DNA from: CAYMWF01 sp964394085 [NCBI: uncultured Gemmatimonadota bacterium]
Lineage (GTDB): Bacteria; GCA-2686955; CAYMWF01
Assembly: GCA_964394085.1 (NCBI GenBank)
Contig: CAYMWF010000007.1
Coordinates: 55,245-102,135, forward strand
Direction: 5' to 3'
Length of the DNA stretch: 46,891 nucleotides
A program made the translations under genes and the position numbers. Below the pieces are notes generated by a model. The model saw only the letters and a list, made by a program, of their open reading frames with translations. It searched no databases and was not told where the DNA came from. Positions 35,044-46,172 of the stretch are shown here, one piece after another (positions within the stretch are counted from its first letter, which is position 1; each line of letters opens with the position of its first letter).

Positions 35044-36421
35044 GAGCCCTGATTCCATCTGGACGGAAACACTGAATTTCATCAGGGATGAAATAACGAC
35101 ACAAAGCTTCGAAACATGGCTGGAACCGACAAAAGGTGCGGAGATCAAGGATAACCAACTCATTGTAGATGTTCCCAGTGAGTTTTTCGCAAGTTGGCTT
35201 GAAGAACATTATTCGGACCTGGTAATTGACATTCTTAGAAAAGTTACGAAGAACAGTATCACCTCTATCGTCTTCAAACCCGCAACTGGATCTTCAAATG
35301 TAAGCTCTAGACGCATCCCCCTTAGCGCTTCGACCGTCAAACACCCCCTTTTAGCAAATAAATCACGGAATAAGGTCGCTTCACCACCTGTTTTGAATCA
35401 AAGATATATTTTTGAGGAATTCGTTGTCGGAGCGAGTAACCAGTTTGCCCATGCTGCGGCGAGGGCGGTAGCAGAAAAACCCGCGGAAGTGTATAATCCA
35501 TTGTTTATTTTCGGTGGTACCGGTTTAGGAAAAACACACTTGATGCAGGCTATCGGGCACACATGCATAACCAGACATCCTGAAATGGAAATAATTTTCG
35601 TTTCAACCGAACAATTCATGAACGAGATGATTTTTGCAATCTCCCATGGTTCCACACTGAATTTCAAGTCAAAATACCGGAATAAAGATTTGCTTCTTAT
35701 CGATGATATACATTTTCTGGCCGGAAAAGAAAGCACTCAGGAGGAGTTTTTCCATACTTTCAATGCTTTATACGAAGCCAAGAAACAGATTGTCGTAACC
35801 AGTGATAGAGCCCCAAAAGAAATTGCAGGCCTCGAAGAACGATTGATTTCCCGATTCGAATGGGGCCTCATCACGGACATTCAACAACCTGATCTTGAAA
35901 CCAGAGTTGCGATCCTCCAGAAAAAAGCCGAAAGAGATAATCTGGATCTGCCACAACAGATTACATACTTTATCGCTAATCGGATTACATCAAACATCAG
36001 AGAGCTCGAAGGAGCCCTTCTCAGGATACTGGCCCGTTCATCGCTTATGGGGCAGGAAATCACACTGGCAATGGCAGAGGATGTTCTTGGCGACGCTTCC
36101 GGAAAGGATGTAGCTTTCAAAATAAACAGCAATGAGATCATGGAATCCGTAGCTACTTTTTTCAGGGTCACCGGTTCCGAATTGAGAGGAAAGAAAAGGA
36201 CGCGCCAGATATCATATCCCAGACAAGTAGCAATGTACCTGTGCAGAAAGATTACAAATGACTCCCTTTCCGATATAGGTTCACGTTTCGGGGGGCGCGA
36301 TCACAGCACGGTTCTTCACGCCTGCGAGAAAATCGAGAAACAGCTCGAACATGATCACGAACTCCGCAATCAGATCTCGATAATCAACGGGATGCTTTCC
36401 GTGGAAAGTTCTCCTGATTGA
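35036..36421 (+). CDS. dnaA: Chromosomal replication initiator DnaA
   Basis: 461 aa from GTG at 35036, which has AAGGAG 6 bases upstream; an in-frame TTG at 35021 has no ribosome site. Domain I (about 1-75) ends in a short linker; the AAA+ domain begins FEEFVVGASNQFAHAA with Walker A GGTGLGKTH near 160 and Walker B LLIDDIHFLAGK; domain IV carries the DnaA signature GGRDHSTVLHACEKI. Binds DnaA boxes and melts oriC. Boxes flank the gene on both sides, and one overlaps the start codon. Confidence 0.97.
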   Translation: MDRSPDSIWTETLNFIRDEITTQSFETWLEPTKGAEIKDNQLIVDVPSEFFASWLEEHYSDLVIDILRKVTKNSITSIVFKPATGSSNVSSRRIPLSASTVKHPLLANKSRNKVASPPVLNQRYIFEEFVVGASNQFAHAAARAVAEKPAEVYNPLFIFGGTGLGKTHLMQAIGHTCITRHPEMEIIFVSTEQFMNEMIFAISHGSTLNFKSKYRNKDLLLIDDIHFLAGKESTQEEFFHTFNALYEAKKQIVVTSDRAPKEIAGLEERLISRFEWGLITDIQQPDLETRVAILQKKAERDNLDLPQQITYFIANRITSNIRELEGALLRILARSSLMGQEITLAMAEDVLGDASGKDVAFKINSNEIMESVATFFRVTGSELRGKKRTRQISYPRQVAMYLCRKITNDSLSDIGSRFGGRDHSTVLHACEKIEKQLEHDHELRNQISIINGMLSVESSPD

Positions 36422-37032
36422 TTGTTAACAACCTGGGGAACATTTTCCGACCCCCGTCCTGATGTGGAAAGTCGCTGAAAATGTCCACACTTGTCCAAAG
36501 GTTATTCACATCAAGCTCTCATGTTAATCTCTGTGTAATCTATTTATTGAAAACAGGTTACTGGAGTTTTTTAAAAGTTATCAAGATCTCAACAAGACAT
36601 TCTTCTACTTCAAAATAATAATTATTCTTAGAAAAAGAAATAAACCAATTGTATATTTGTTAGCCTTTCTTTTCGTAAAAATATTTTTTGCCGGCATATT
36701 GATTGCATAACAATGCATCGGATTGCTCTGGTGGGAACACACCTGGTGAGGTGGTTCACAGGCATCCTCGGGGGGGTTACTCTCTTTTATTTCGTTACAA
36801 ACCTTGCCTGACTCAAGATTACCTCGACAGAGGTTAAATCTGTGTTCGATTTTCAGTAATATCGAATATGTCGAAATTTAATTTACGAAAGTTTGATGTA
36901 ATAAACAGCCTTAAGCACTATTCGTTTTTAAGTGATTCAGGAGTATTATCTTCTTGCATTTTTCGTTGTTTCTGATAAGCTAATGCGCTTATTCAACTTG
37001 CTTGTTTAATCTTTCGAACAGGGAGGCGAGAA
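36422..37032 (+). other. oriC: dnaA-dnaN intergenic region (oriC part 2)
   Basis: 611 bases. Three same-facing DnaA-type boxes lie near the dnaA end: ATGTCCACA (36481-36489), TTGTCCAAA (36491-36499) and TTATTCACA (36502-36510, consensus). They are followed by a strongly AT-rich stretch, about 36520-36700, suited as the unwinding element. A GC-rich island at 36713-36811 interrupts it, and AT-rich sequence continues to dnaN. The layout fits a bipartite origin; the exact unwinding site cannot be fixed by eye. Confidence 0.75.
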
Positions 37033-38157
37033 GTGAAATTTACTGTGTCCAGGGAATCCTTAAGGGAACGTCTCAGCAGCCTTGTCAATGTCGTCTCTCC
37101 TCAGACAACACTGCCTATCCTTCAGCATTTTCTCGTGAGGATGGAGGGAGGAAAACTAGAGTTTACAGCAACCGATTTGGATCTCTCGCTCGTGACTGTT
37201 CTCGATGTGGATATGGAGACTCCTGGAATGGCGGCCATACCCGGGAAGAAACTGTTCGAGCTTGTGAGGGAATTTGATGACGACATGGTAACATTCGAGG
37301 TTGAAAACGGAAGAACACGCATATTATGCGGTGGCAGCGACAATACGCTTCTTTGCGGAAACGTCGATGATTTTCCGATTCTTCCGGATGTGGCGGCCCA
37401 AAGCGATGTAACCCTCGACGCAAACGATCTTACAAGGAAAGTATCAAAAACCCTTTTCGCTGTTTCGAGAGATGATACAAGACCAAATTTACAGGGAGCT
37501 TTACTTGAAGTATCAGATGGTTTGGTCACCATGGTATCTTCGGACAGTCACAGACTGGTCAAAATTTCATCTGAAACTCAAAATTCCGTTGAACAGATGC
37601 AGGTGATAATTCCATCGAAAACATTGGCTCTGTTAACAAGGTTATTTCCAATGACCACCGATCCCGTTGAAGTGAAGCTGGGTGAAAGTTATATCGGGGT
37701 TAAAGTAGGTGAATATCATGTTCACTCTAAAATCATCGACGCTAAATTCCCAAACTACCGACGCGTCATTCCGTCTCAGGCTGATAAGGTGATAATGGTC
37801 AACCGTAATCAATTCATGGCGGTTGTCAGAAGAGCCATCGTGCTGTCCTCGAGTCGAACCCACCAGATAAAACTGGAAATCGGCGATGGAGTGGTAAAAT
37901 TCAATGTACAGAGCCCTGAATTCGGAATGTCCAGGGAAGATTTCAAGATCGATTATTCAGGTGAAACACTGAGCGCCAGTTACAATGGAAACTATCTGCT
38001 CGAAATACTGAAAAACATAGAAGCCGAAAATGTAACCCTGTCCTTTACTGAATCCGGAGTGGCAGTAATAATCAGACCGGAAATACAGCGAACGAATGAA
38101 GATCTGCTCTTTCTGCTCATGCCTCTCATGGAAAAGAAAACATCAAAAAAAGCGTAG
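37033..38157 (+). CDS. dnaN: DNA polymerase III beta sliding clamp
   Basis: 374 aa. Three clamp domains; N-terminal MKFTVSRESLRERLSSLVNV and SPQTTLPILQHFLV, middle PNLQGALLEV, and the C-terminal LLFLLMPL motif that forms the partner-binding pocket are typical. Start GTG at 37033 with GGAGG 7 bases upstream. recF starts six bases after it, as in many dnaA-dnaN-recF groups. Loaded by the clamp loader whose delta' subunit (holB) is also in this window. Confidence 0.96.
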   Translation: MKFTVSRESLRERLSSLVNVVSPQTTLPILQHFLVRMEGGKLEFTATDLDLSLVTVLDVDMETPGMAAIPGKKLFELVREFDDDMVTFEVENGRTRILCGGSDNTLLCGNVDDFPILPDVAAQSDVTLDANDLTRKVSKTLFAVSRDDTRPNLQGALLEVSDGLVTMVSSDSHRLVKISSETQNSVEQMQVIIPSKTLALLTRLFPMTTDPVEVKLGESYIGVKVGEYHVHSKIIDAKFPNYRRVIPSQADKVIMVNRNQFMAVVRRAIVLSSSRTHQIKLEIGDGVVKFNVQSPEFGMSREDFKIDYSGETLSASYNGNYLLEILKNIEAENVTLSFTESGVAVIIRPEIQRTNEDLLFLLMPLMEKKTSKKA

Positions 38158-38162
38158 CTGCA

Positions 38163-39254
38163 TTGTTTCTGAAGAATATTACTCTCGAAAATTTCAGACA
38201 TACATCACAAATCAAGATGGTTTTCAACCGCAGGGGAAACATTTTTGTCGGCGGAAACGGTCAGGGAAAGACAACTTTACTCGAGGCAATTCGCTATCTG
38301 TCGACTGCAAGGTCTTTCAGAGAACATTACGATAGAAATCTCGTGTCGTTCGGTGCTGACGGATTTGTAATTGAAGGTGAATATGAAAGCGCCCGGATGC
38401 CCTCTGAAAGGATCCGGATCGAATGTCGGAGTGATGGTGGGAAACGGGTTTTTCTGAACGGACGCGAGCTGCGTAGGATTTCAGAGCTTGTCGGTCGTTT
38501 GAAGAGTGTTGTATATCATAACGGGAGCAGGGAGATAATCAAGGGTGGTCCCGGTGAACGCAGACGTTTCTGTGATTCACTTTTAGTTCAGACCGATCGG
38601 ATTTATCTTGCTCACCTGATCAAATACAAAGAACTCCTCAAACGAAGAAACCTCCTGCTTCAAGAGAAACATCTGGAAGAAGATACAGGATTCTCAATTG
38701 ATGCCATCGATGAGCAGATGACCGAGCCGGCTTTTTATATAATGAGCAGACGGAAACATGTTCTTTCGGAACTTTCGGGGATGGTTTCAGGGGTTCTTCT
38801 TCCGGTATCGTCGCCTGAACTAACCTTCGATTACTGCCCCTCGGGAAGGTTTGATGATTTAGAACTTACTCCAACCGGGATCCGCGCAATGCTCAGAAAA
38901 TATCGAACCCGTGATATCGAAGTCGGTTTCACGAATTTTGGCCCGCATAGAGATAATTTTATTTCAAAATCAGGTGGTATCGATCTTCGAATCTACGGTT
39001 CGGAAGGAGAAATAAAGACAACGGTTCTGGCAATGAAGTCTGCTGAATACAGATATATGGAAAAAAACACTGGTGAAACACCGGTCCTCATTTTAGACGA
39101 CCGGGAAGCTGATTTTGAATCGAGCAGATTGGAACAACTCGATTTATGGGTGAATACATCGGGAGGGCAGTATTTTACTGTTTCCTATTCTAATAGTATG
39201 AATACCGACACAACTACAATCTTCATATTAAACGATGGTTCTACAGTTGAATAA
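38163..39254 (+). CDS. recF: DNA replication/repair protein RecF (divergent)
   Basis: 363 aa, normal length. SMC-like ATPase assisting RecA loading at gaps. Walker A GGNGQGKTT at 30-38 is intact, as are YHNGSREIIKGGPGERRRF and FTNFGPHRDNF. Walker B LILDD is at 309-313 but the following D-loop reads READFESSRLEQL instead of the usual VFSELD, and the signature SQGQQR is replaced by SEGEIKTT. Start is TTG at 38163, weakly supported by sequence but fixed by homology (FLKNITLENFRHT). Its stop overlaps dciA by one base (TAATG). Confidence 0.88.
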   Translation: MFLKNITLENFRHTSQIKMVFNRRGNIFVGGNGQGKTTLLEAIRYLSTARSFREHYDRNLVSFGADGFVIEGEYESARMPSERIRIECRSDGGKRVFLNGRELRRISELVGRLKSVVYHNGSREIIKGGPGERRRFCDSLLVQTDRIYLAHLIKYKELLKRRNLLLQEKHLEEDTGFSIDAIDEQMTEPAFYIMSRRKHVLSELSGMVSGVLLPVSSPELTFDYCPSGRFDDLELTPTGIRAMLRKYRTRDIEVGFTNFGPHRDNFISKSGGIDLRIYGSEGEIKTTVLAMKSAEYRYMEKNTGETPVLILDDREADFESSRLEQLDLWVNTSGGQYFTVSYSNSMNTDTTTIFILNDGSTVE

Positions 39255-39577
39255 TGATGGGTAAGGAAATTGAACAAAGAGCGGAGAGGGTGCAAACAGT
39301 AAGCGCCGCCCTGGAACAGGTCATCAAGCTGCTCGACAAAGAAGATAACCTGCTCCAGATTCGGGTGACAAACATGTGGGGTGAGATATCTGGAAGAATC
39401 CTTTCCAAACATTCATCCGCGGTCAAACTGAAGGAGGGCGTTTTATCCGTGGATGTCGAAAACGCCGCCTGGCTACAGGAGATATCGATGTTGAAGAAAG
39501 ACATCCTCGAAAAATACAGAAAAATTCTGGGTAAACCGGTTGTTGTCGATCTGTCCCTGAGAAATTTAGGAAACTAA
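39254..39577 (+). CDS. DciA/DUF721 family protein
   Basis: 107 aa. The DUF721 core (MWGEISGRILSKHSSAVKLKEGVLSV, AAWLQEISMLKKDIL) matches DciA, the helicase loader that replaces DnaC/DnaI in most bacteria. It keeps the usual recF-dciA-gyrB position; a one-base overlap with recF suggests coupled translation. A helicase-loading role here is inferred from family and place. Confidence 0.82.
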   Translation: MMGKEIEQRAERVQTVSAALEQVIKLLDKEDNLLQIRVTNMWGEISGRILSKHSSAVKLKEGVLSVDVENAAWLQEISMLKKDILEKYRKILGKPVVVDLSLRNLGN

Positions 39578-39658
39578 GGTTTTTGGCAGGACAAGTCGAC
39601 GGAAAGACAACGTTTTATATAGAACCGGTCCAGGATAATAAAAGAGAACATTCAATAC

Positions 39659-39664
39659 TATAAT
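39659..39664 (+). promoter_or_regulatory. Candidate gyrB -10 element
   Basis: A perfect TATAAT lies about 54 bases before the gyrB ATG; no good -35 is visible at 16-18 bases, so it is a weak candidate. Confidence 0.3.
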
Positions 39665-39705
39665 CAGGTATACGATCCGCGAATTGTAGCTTTGAATCGG
39701 GATGA

Positions 39706-41622
<1,917 letters not shown>

Positions 41623-41646
41623 CAACATGACCGGAAGGTTGAAACA

Positions 41647-44127
41647 ATGAAACCCATGAGGGAAAAGGTAATTCCCATTTATATCGAAGATGAAATGCGG
41701 GATTCCTATATCGATTATTCCATGAGCGTTATCGTGGGTCGGGCTCTTCCCGATGTCAGAGATGGGCTCAAGCATGTGCACCGCCGAATCCTGTTCAGCA
41801 TGCACGAGATGGGCCTGGAGCATACCAAGGCTTATAAAAAAAGCGCCAGGGTGGTCGGTGATGTTCTCGGGAAATACCATCCCCACGGAGATCAAGCTGT
41901 TTACGATACTCTTGTCAGGATGGTGCAGGATTTTTCTCTTAGGTATCCCCTGATAGACGGACAGGGAAATTTCGGTTCTATCGATGGCGATTCGGCTGCT
42001 GCCATGCGTTACACCGAAGCCCGAATGGCTAAAGTGACCAAAGAGCTATTGAAGGATATTGAAAAAGAAACCGTTAGTTTCACGCCGAATTTCGATGAAT
42101 CGTTGAAAGAACCCACGGTTCTACCAGCGAAGTTCCCAACACTTCTAGCCAATGGAGCGAGCGGAATAGCGGTCGGCATGGCAACGAATATTCCGCCACA
42201 CAATTTAACTGAGCTTGTGAACGGTATTGTCGCATTCATCGATGATCAGGATATCGAAGATGAGAAGCTGCTCGAATATATTTCCGGCCCTGACTTTCCT
42301 ACGGGAGCGATCATTTACGGAACATCCGGAATCAGGGATGCATACCTGACGGGACGCGGCAAGATTGTAGTTCGTGGGAAAGTAAATATAGAGAGCAAGA
42401 AGAACGGCAAATCCAGCATCGTGATTACTGAAATTCCATTCCAGGTTAATAAATCGAATTTGATCGAAAAAATCGTCAGCCTGGTAAAGACCAAGAAAAT
42501 TCTGGGTATTACAGACCTGCGGGATGAGTCGGACAGGGACGGAATGAGACTCGTCATAGAATTGAAAAGGGATGCGTATCCGAGCGTGATCATCAATCAG
42601 CTGTATAAGATGTCTCAGCTTCAGAGCAATTTCAACGTGATTATGCTGGCAATTGTCGATGGGGAACCCAAGGTGCTCAAATTGAAGGAGATGATATCTC
42701 TTTTTACCGAGCATCGACGGGATATTGTTGAAAAAAGAACCCGTTTCGAACTCGAAAAAGCAGAAGCCCGCGCGCATATACTGGAAGGGTTGAAGATCGC
42801 TCTGGACAATATTGATGAGATCATTGCGCTGATAAAAAAGAGCAAATCACCCGCAGTAGCCAAAGAACAATTGATCAAGCGTTTCGAGCTTTCGGAGATT
42901 CAGGCGCAGGCGATACTCGATATGAGGCTCCAGCGTCTTACAGGGCTCGAGAGAGAGAAAATCGAAGAAGAGTATCTCCAGCTCATACAGAAAATAGAAG
43001 AATACAGGTCAATCCTCGCGAGTATCGAGAGGCAGATGATGATTGTCAAGAATGAGCTCGTCGAGTTGAAAGAGAGTTATGGAGACGAACGGCGCACCCT
43101 TATCGTGCAGGATCTCGATGAGTTCTCGATTGAGGATCTGATTGCGGAAGAGGATATGGTTATCACCATTTCTTTTGCCGGGTATATCAAACGTTTGCCG
43201 GTGGGAACATACCGGAGTCAGAGGCGTGGCGGCAAAGGACTTACAGGTGTAAACATGAGAGAAGACGATTTCGTGGAGCATATCTTCGTAGCGTCGACTC
43301 ACAGTTATATCCTTTTCTTTACGAGGCAGGGAAGGTGTTACTGGCTGAAGGTGCACGAAATACCGAAGGAGGGAAGACTCGCCAGAGGAAAAGCGATCGT
43401 CAACCTCCTGCAGCTCAGATCCGACGAGAAAATCGCGGCGTTCGTACCGGTTCAGGATTTTTCGAAAGACCAGTGCGTAATTTTCGCTACAAAGCGCGGA
43501 ATCATAAAGAAGACGAAGCTTGAAGCTTTCTCAAGGCCGCTCCGTTCCGGAATAAACGCGGTGAATATCGATGGCAATGACGAACTTATCGGCGCCGATC
43601 TGACCAGCGGTGACCAGAATATTATCCTCGCTACTCATCAAGGACAGGCTATTCAATTCAGCGAGATGGATGTGAGAGCGATGGGGCGTATTGCACGCGG
43701 AGTGAAAGGTATCAGACTCCGGGGTGATGATTTTGTTGTAGCAATGGTCGTGGTGAAACGAAAAACGGCATTACTCACCGTGTGTGAAAACGGATACGGC
43801 AAACGCACTAAGATTGATGATTACCGGGTTACAGGCCGCGGCGGACTAGGGGTGCGGAATATAATCGTGAGCGAACGTAACGGCTCAGTGGTAACCGTAA
43901 AAGAAGTCGTGGATGAAGATTCGATGATTGTAATCACTCAGAGTGGTATGATAATCCGCTTCGACCTCGACGGAGTCAGAGTGATCGGAAGAAATACGCA
44001 GGGCGTTAGAATAATCAATCTTAAAGAGAACGACAGGGTTATGGATGTAGCCCGGGTCGTAAGCGAAGAAAAAGAAGATTTAACAGATAACGATATCATC
44101 GCGGAATCCGAAAATGGCGTTGAATAA
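41647..44127 (+). CDS. gyrA: DNA gyrase subunit A
   Basis: 826 aa. Catalytic Tyr122 in [10 protein letters not shown]; winged-helix and tower domains; C-terminal pinwheel with the GyrA-box QRRGGKG, which marks it as gyrase rather than topoisomerase IV. The segment HGDQAVYD places Gln at position 83 (Ser in E. coli) while Asp87 is kept. GGAAGG is 8 bases before the ATG. Lies 24 bases after gyrB, so co-transcribed. Confidence 0.96.
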   Translation: MKPMREKVIPIYIEDEMRDSYIDYSMSVIVGRALPDVRDGLKHVHRRILFSMHEMGLEHTKAYKKSARVVGDVLGKYHPHGDQAVYDTLVRMVQDFSLRYPLIDGQGNFGSIDGDSAAAMRYTEARMAKVTKELLKDIEKETVSFTPNFDESLKEPTVLPAKFPTLLANGASGIAVGMATNIPPHNLTELVNGIVAFIDDQDIEDEKLLEYISGPDFPTGAIIYGTSGIRDAYLTGRGKIVVRGKVNIESKKNGKSSIVITEIPFQVNKSNLIEKIVSLVKTKKILGITDLRDESDRDGMRLVIELKRDAYPSVIINQLYKMSQLQSNFNVIMLAIVDGEPKVLKLKEMISLFTEHRRDIVEKRTRFELEKAEARAHILEGLKIALDNIDEIIALIKKSKSPAVAKEQLIKRFELSEIQAQAILDMRLQRLTGLEREKIEEEYLQLIQKIEEYRSILASIERQMMIVKNELVELKESYGDERRTLIVQDLDEFSIEDLIAEEDMVITISFAGYIKRLPVGTYRSQRRGGKGLTGVNMREDDFVEHIFVASTHSYILFFTRQGRCYWLKVHEIPKEGRLARGKAIVNLLQLRSDEKIAAFVPVQDFSKDQCVIFATKRGIIKKTKLEAFSRPLRSGINAVNIDGNDELIGADLTSGDQNIILATHQGQAIQFSEMDVRAMGRIARGVKGIRLRGDDFVVAMVVVKRKTALLTVCENGYGKRTKIDDYRVTGRGGLGVRNIIVSERNGSVVTVKEVVDEDSMIVITQSGMIIRFDLDGVRVIGRNTQGVRIINLKENDRVMDVARVVSEEKEDLTDNDIIAESENGVE

Positions 44128-44195
44128 AACCACGAAACAATCATCCGGTGGCCCCGGTGTACTCCAGCGTGGTTCTAAAGTGTCCGGTTGGTTCA

Positions 44196-44642
44196 ATGAA
44201 AGAAAAACCACTTAAGGTTATTCCAAAGGCGTTATTGTCAATAATCGTCGTTTTGATATTCTGCCCGGTATTCTTGAGCGGGTGTAACCTCGAGGAGCCG
44301 ACGGGTGATTCCGAAGGCTGGTTGTACGCCAGTATCCGTGTTTTTGTATACACGGTTGTTCTGGGATGGGGGCAGGTTCCACTGGATGATGCCGAGGTGA
44401 CGCTCGAATACTACAGCGATGAATATGCATCCTGGGAACTCGCCGATATGAAGAAGACGAATTATCTCGGTGAGGCCCTCTTTACGTTTCCCAACGTTTT
44501 CAAGGTTTATGAAAGTGGAACTAACGACTGGTTGTACCGAATCAAAGTTAAAAAAACAAACTACCAGGATGGAGAAACTGCGGGGTTGCAGCCGACATTC
44601 GCTGAACCTGAATTGTATGTAGCCATAGAACTGCTGGAATAG
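44196..44642 (+). CDS. Putative lipoprotein
   Basis: 148 aa from the ATG at 44196, chosen because it starts a lipoprotein signal (KEKPLKVIPKALLSIIVVLI then FLSGC, Cys near 30); an in-frame GTG at 44148 would add residues without signal character. The ribosome site is weak. The remainder looks like a single beta-sandwich domain, possibly a carboxypeptidase-regulatory or prealbumin-like fold (VPLDDAEVTLEYYSDEY, TNYLGEALFTFPNV). Function unknown. Follows gyrA after 68 bases. Confidence 0.6.
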   Translation: MKEKPLKVIPKALLSIIVVLIFCPVFLSGCNLEEPTGDSEGWLYASIRVFVYTVVLGWGQVPLDDAEVTLEYYSDEYASWELADMKKTNYLGEALFTFPNVFKVYESGTNDWLYRIKVKKTNYQDGETAGLQPTFAEPELYVAIELLE

Positions 44643-44748
44643 GATTTCCTGGTTATTGATGAAGTCGACCTATTTAAGATGAATCGACCAGTCGGCTGGC
44701 TGGAAGGTACATAGATTTAGTGATAATAGAATTGCCGGATACGGACTG

Positions 44749-46122
44749 ATGGTGTTGTGTAACATCTTTCTTCTGGTTGTGTTTTGCGTGTCGGCGTGCT
44801 CAACTGTTTGCGCAGGGCAAAATGCCGTTGCAGATGACGCATGGAACCTGAGGCAACTGGATAACGGGTTTACAGTTCTTCTGAAAGAGGACCATTCGTG
44901 CTCGATGGCGGCATCAATCATCGCCGTCAAAGCCGGAGCCGTCTATGAAGACAGCACGACACTCGGCCTGACGCATTTCCTCGAACACCTGCTCTTTGAT
45001 GGTACTGAACAAAGATCCAGAGAAGAAATATGGAACAGTATTCAGAGTCAGGGCGGATACATCAACGCATTCACCCGGAAAACCGCAACCGTATTCATTC
45101 TGCTCATGCCCTCCAACCGGTTTTTAAACGGTCTGGAAATCCAGGCCGACATGCTGCTTGATTCAGTGATTCCCGAAAAAGAGCTTCCCAAAGAACGCAA
45201 AGTGGTGATCGAAGAAATTCTTCAATCTCTGGACAGTCCGGGAGATCTGGAGGAGAGGATTTGCTCGGCTTTATTCTTCGAAGGAACAGGATATACTGAA
45301 CCGATACTCGGTTATCGGGAGTTGATTGAGAGCGTTCCAAGGAGTAGAATTCTGTCTTATTACAAACAAATGTATGTACCCATTAATATGACAGCAATAT
45401 GTATGGGCGATATAGATTTGAATGAAGTGATTGCAGAGTACCAAAAAATGTACGGCAACTTACCCGGCGGTGAACCCGCTGAAGAACCGACAGCACTTCA
45501 ACGGTATCGCAGAGGAGGAGAGCTGCTGTTGAAGAACGGGAGGTTTACCGGCAGGAAACTTGAAATAGCCTGGGTCGCTCCGGGAATCAATCAAAAGTTC
45601 TACAAAGAAATCGAACTGCTTGCACGAACTCTCGGTTCAGGTGTTGTCTCACCTCTCGAGATATTTCTTCGTGACGAACCCAAAGCCGGTATTCTAGGTG
45701 TAAACGCCTGGCTGGAAAATTATTATGGGTTTTCTCTTTTTCGAATCTCGGTATTGCTGGATGGCTCGGCGGAACCAGCATCCGTTCTGAAGGCTGTGAT
45801 TGCTCGAACATCCAGCTTGGGCAGCGAACCCCTCCGGCATGACGATTTGGCAATAGCGCGTTCGTCCATAGAAGCTGAAATATGCAGATACGAAGAAAAA
45901 TATCATCATTTCGGCATGATCAGAGGCGTGGATGTCGTCCTCGGAGGTCCCTCGGTCATTACAGAGGGAAGTGTTTTTGATGAAATGACAGCTGATGAGG
46001 TATCCGCGGGAGCGGAGTTTCTATTTGAAGGTGAATGTTACCGGGCTGTAGTTCTTGAACCTGAAAACAAAGGTGGGAAGAAACCGGGGAAAACCGGAAT
46101 GGGCTCGATGATGGGACGGTGA
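44749..46122 (+). CDS. M16-family zinc peptidase-like protein
   Basis: 457 aa. Signal sequence at about 1-22, perhaps a lipoprotein (VSAC). The inverted zinc motif HxxEH is intact (H76-F-L-E79-H80), and the distal glutamate lies in VVIEEI near 155-156, so an active N-terminal M16 half is likely. The C-terminal half (MTAICMGDIDLNEV onward) resembles the partner domain. Family members are processing peptidases, in bacteria usually periplasmic. Starts 106 bases after the lipoprotein gene, with a poor ribosome site. Substrate unknown. Confidence 0.82.
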   Translation: MVLCNIFLLVVFCVSACSTVCAGQNAVADDAWNLRQLDNGFTVLLKEDHSCSMAASIIAVKAGAVYEDSTTLGLTHFLEHLLFDGTEQRSREEIWNSIQSQGGYINAFTRKTATVFILLMPSNRFLNGLEIQADMLLDSVIPEKELPKERKVVIEEILQSLDSPGDLEERICSALFFEGTGYTEPILGYRELIESVPRSRILSYYKQMYVPINMTAICMGDIDLNEVIAEYQKMYGNLPGGEPAEEPTALQRYRRGGELLLKNGRFTGRKLEIAWVAPGINQKFYKEIELLARTLGSGVVSPLEIFLRDEPKAGILGVNAWLENYYGFSLFRISVLLDGSAEPASVLKAVIARTSSLGSEPLRHDDLAIARSSIEAEICRYEEKYHHFGMIRGVDVVLGGPSVITEGSVFDEMTADEVSAGAEFLFEGECYRAVVLEPENKGGKKPGKTGMGSMMGR

Positions 46123-46172
46123 ACCTGTGAGCAGACACATTTTGTTGAAACAGCACAAACGAGGGTAATAAT

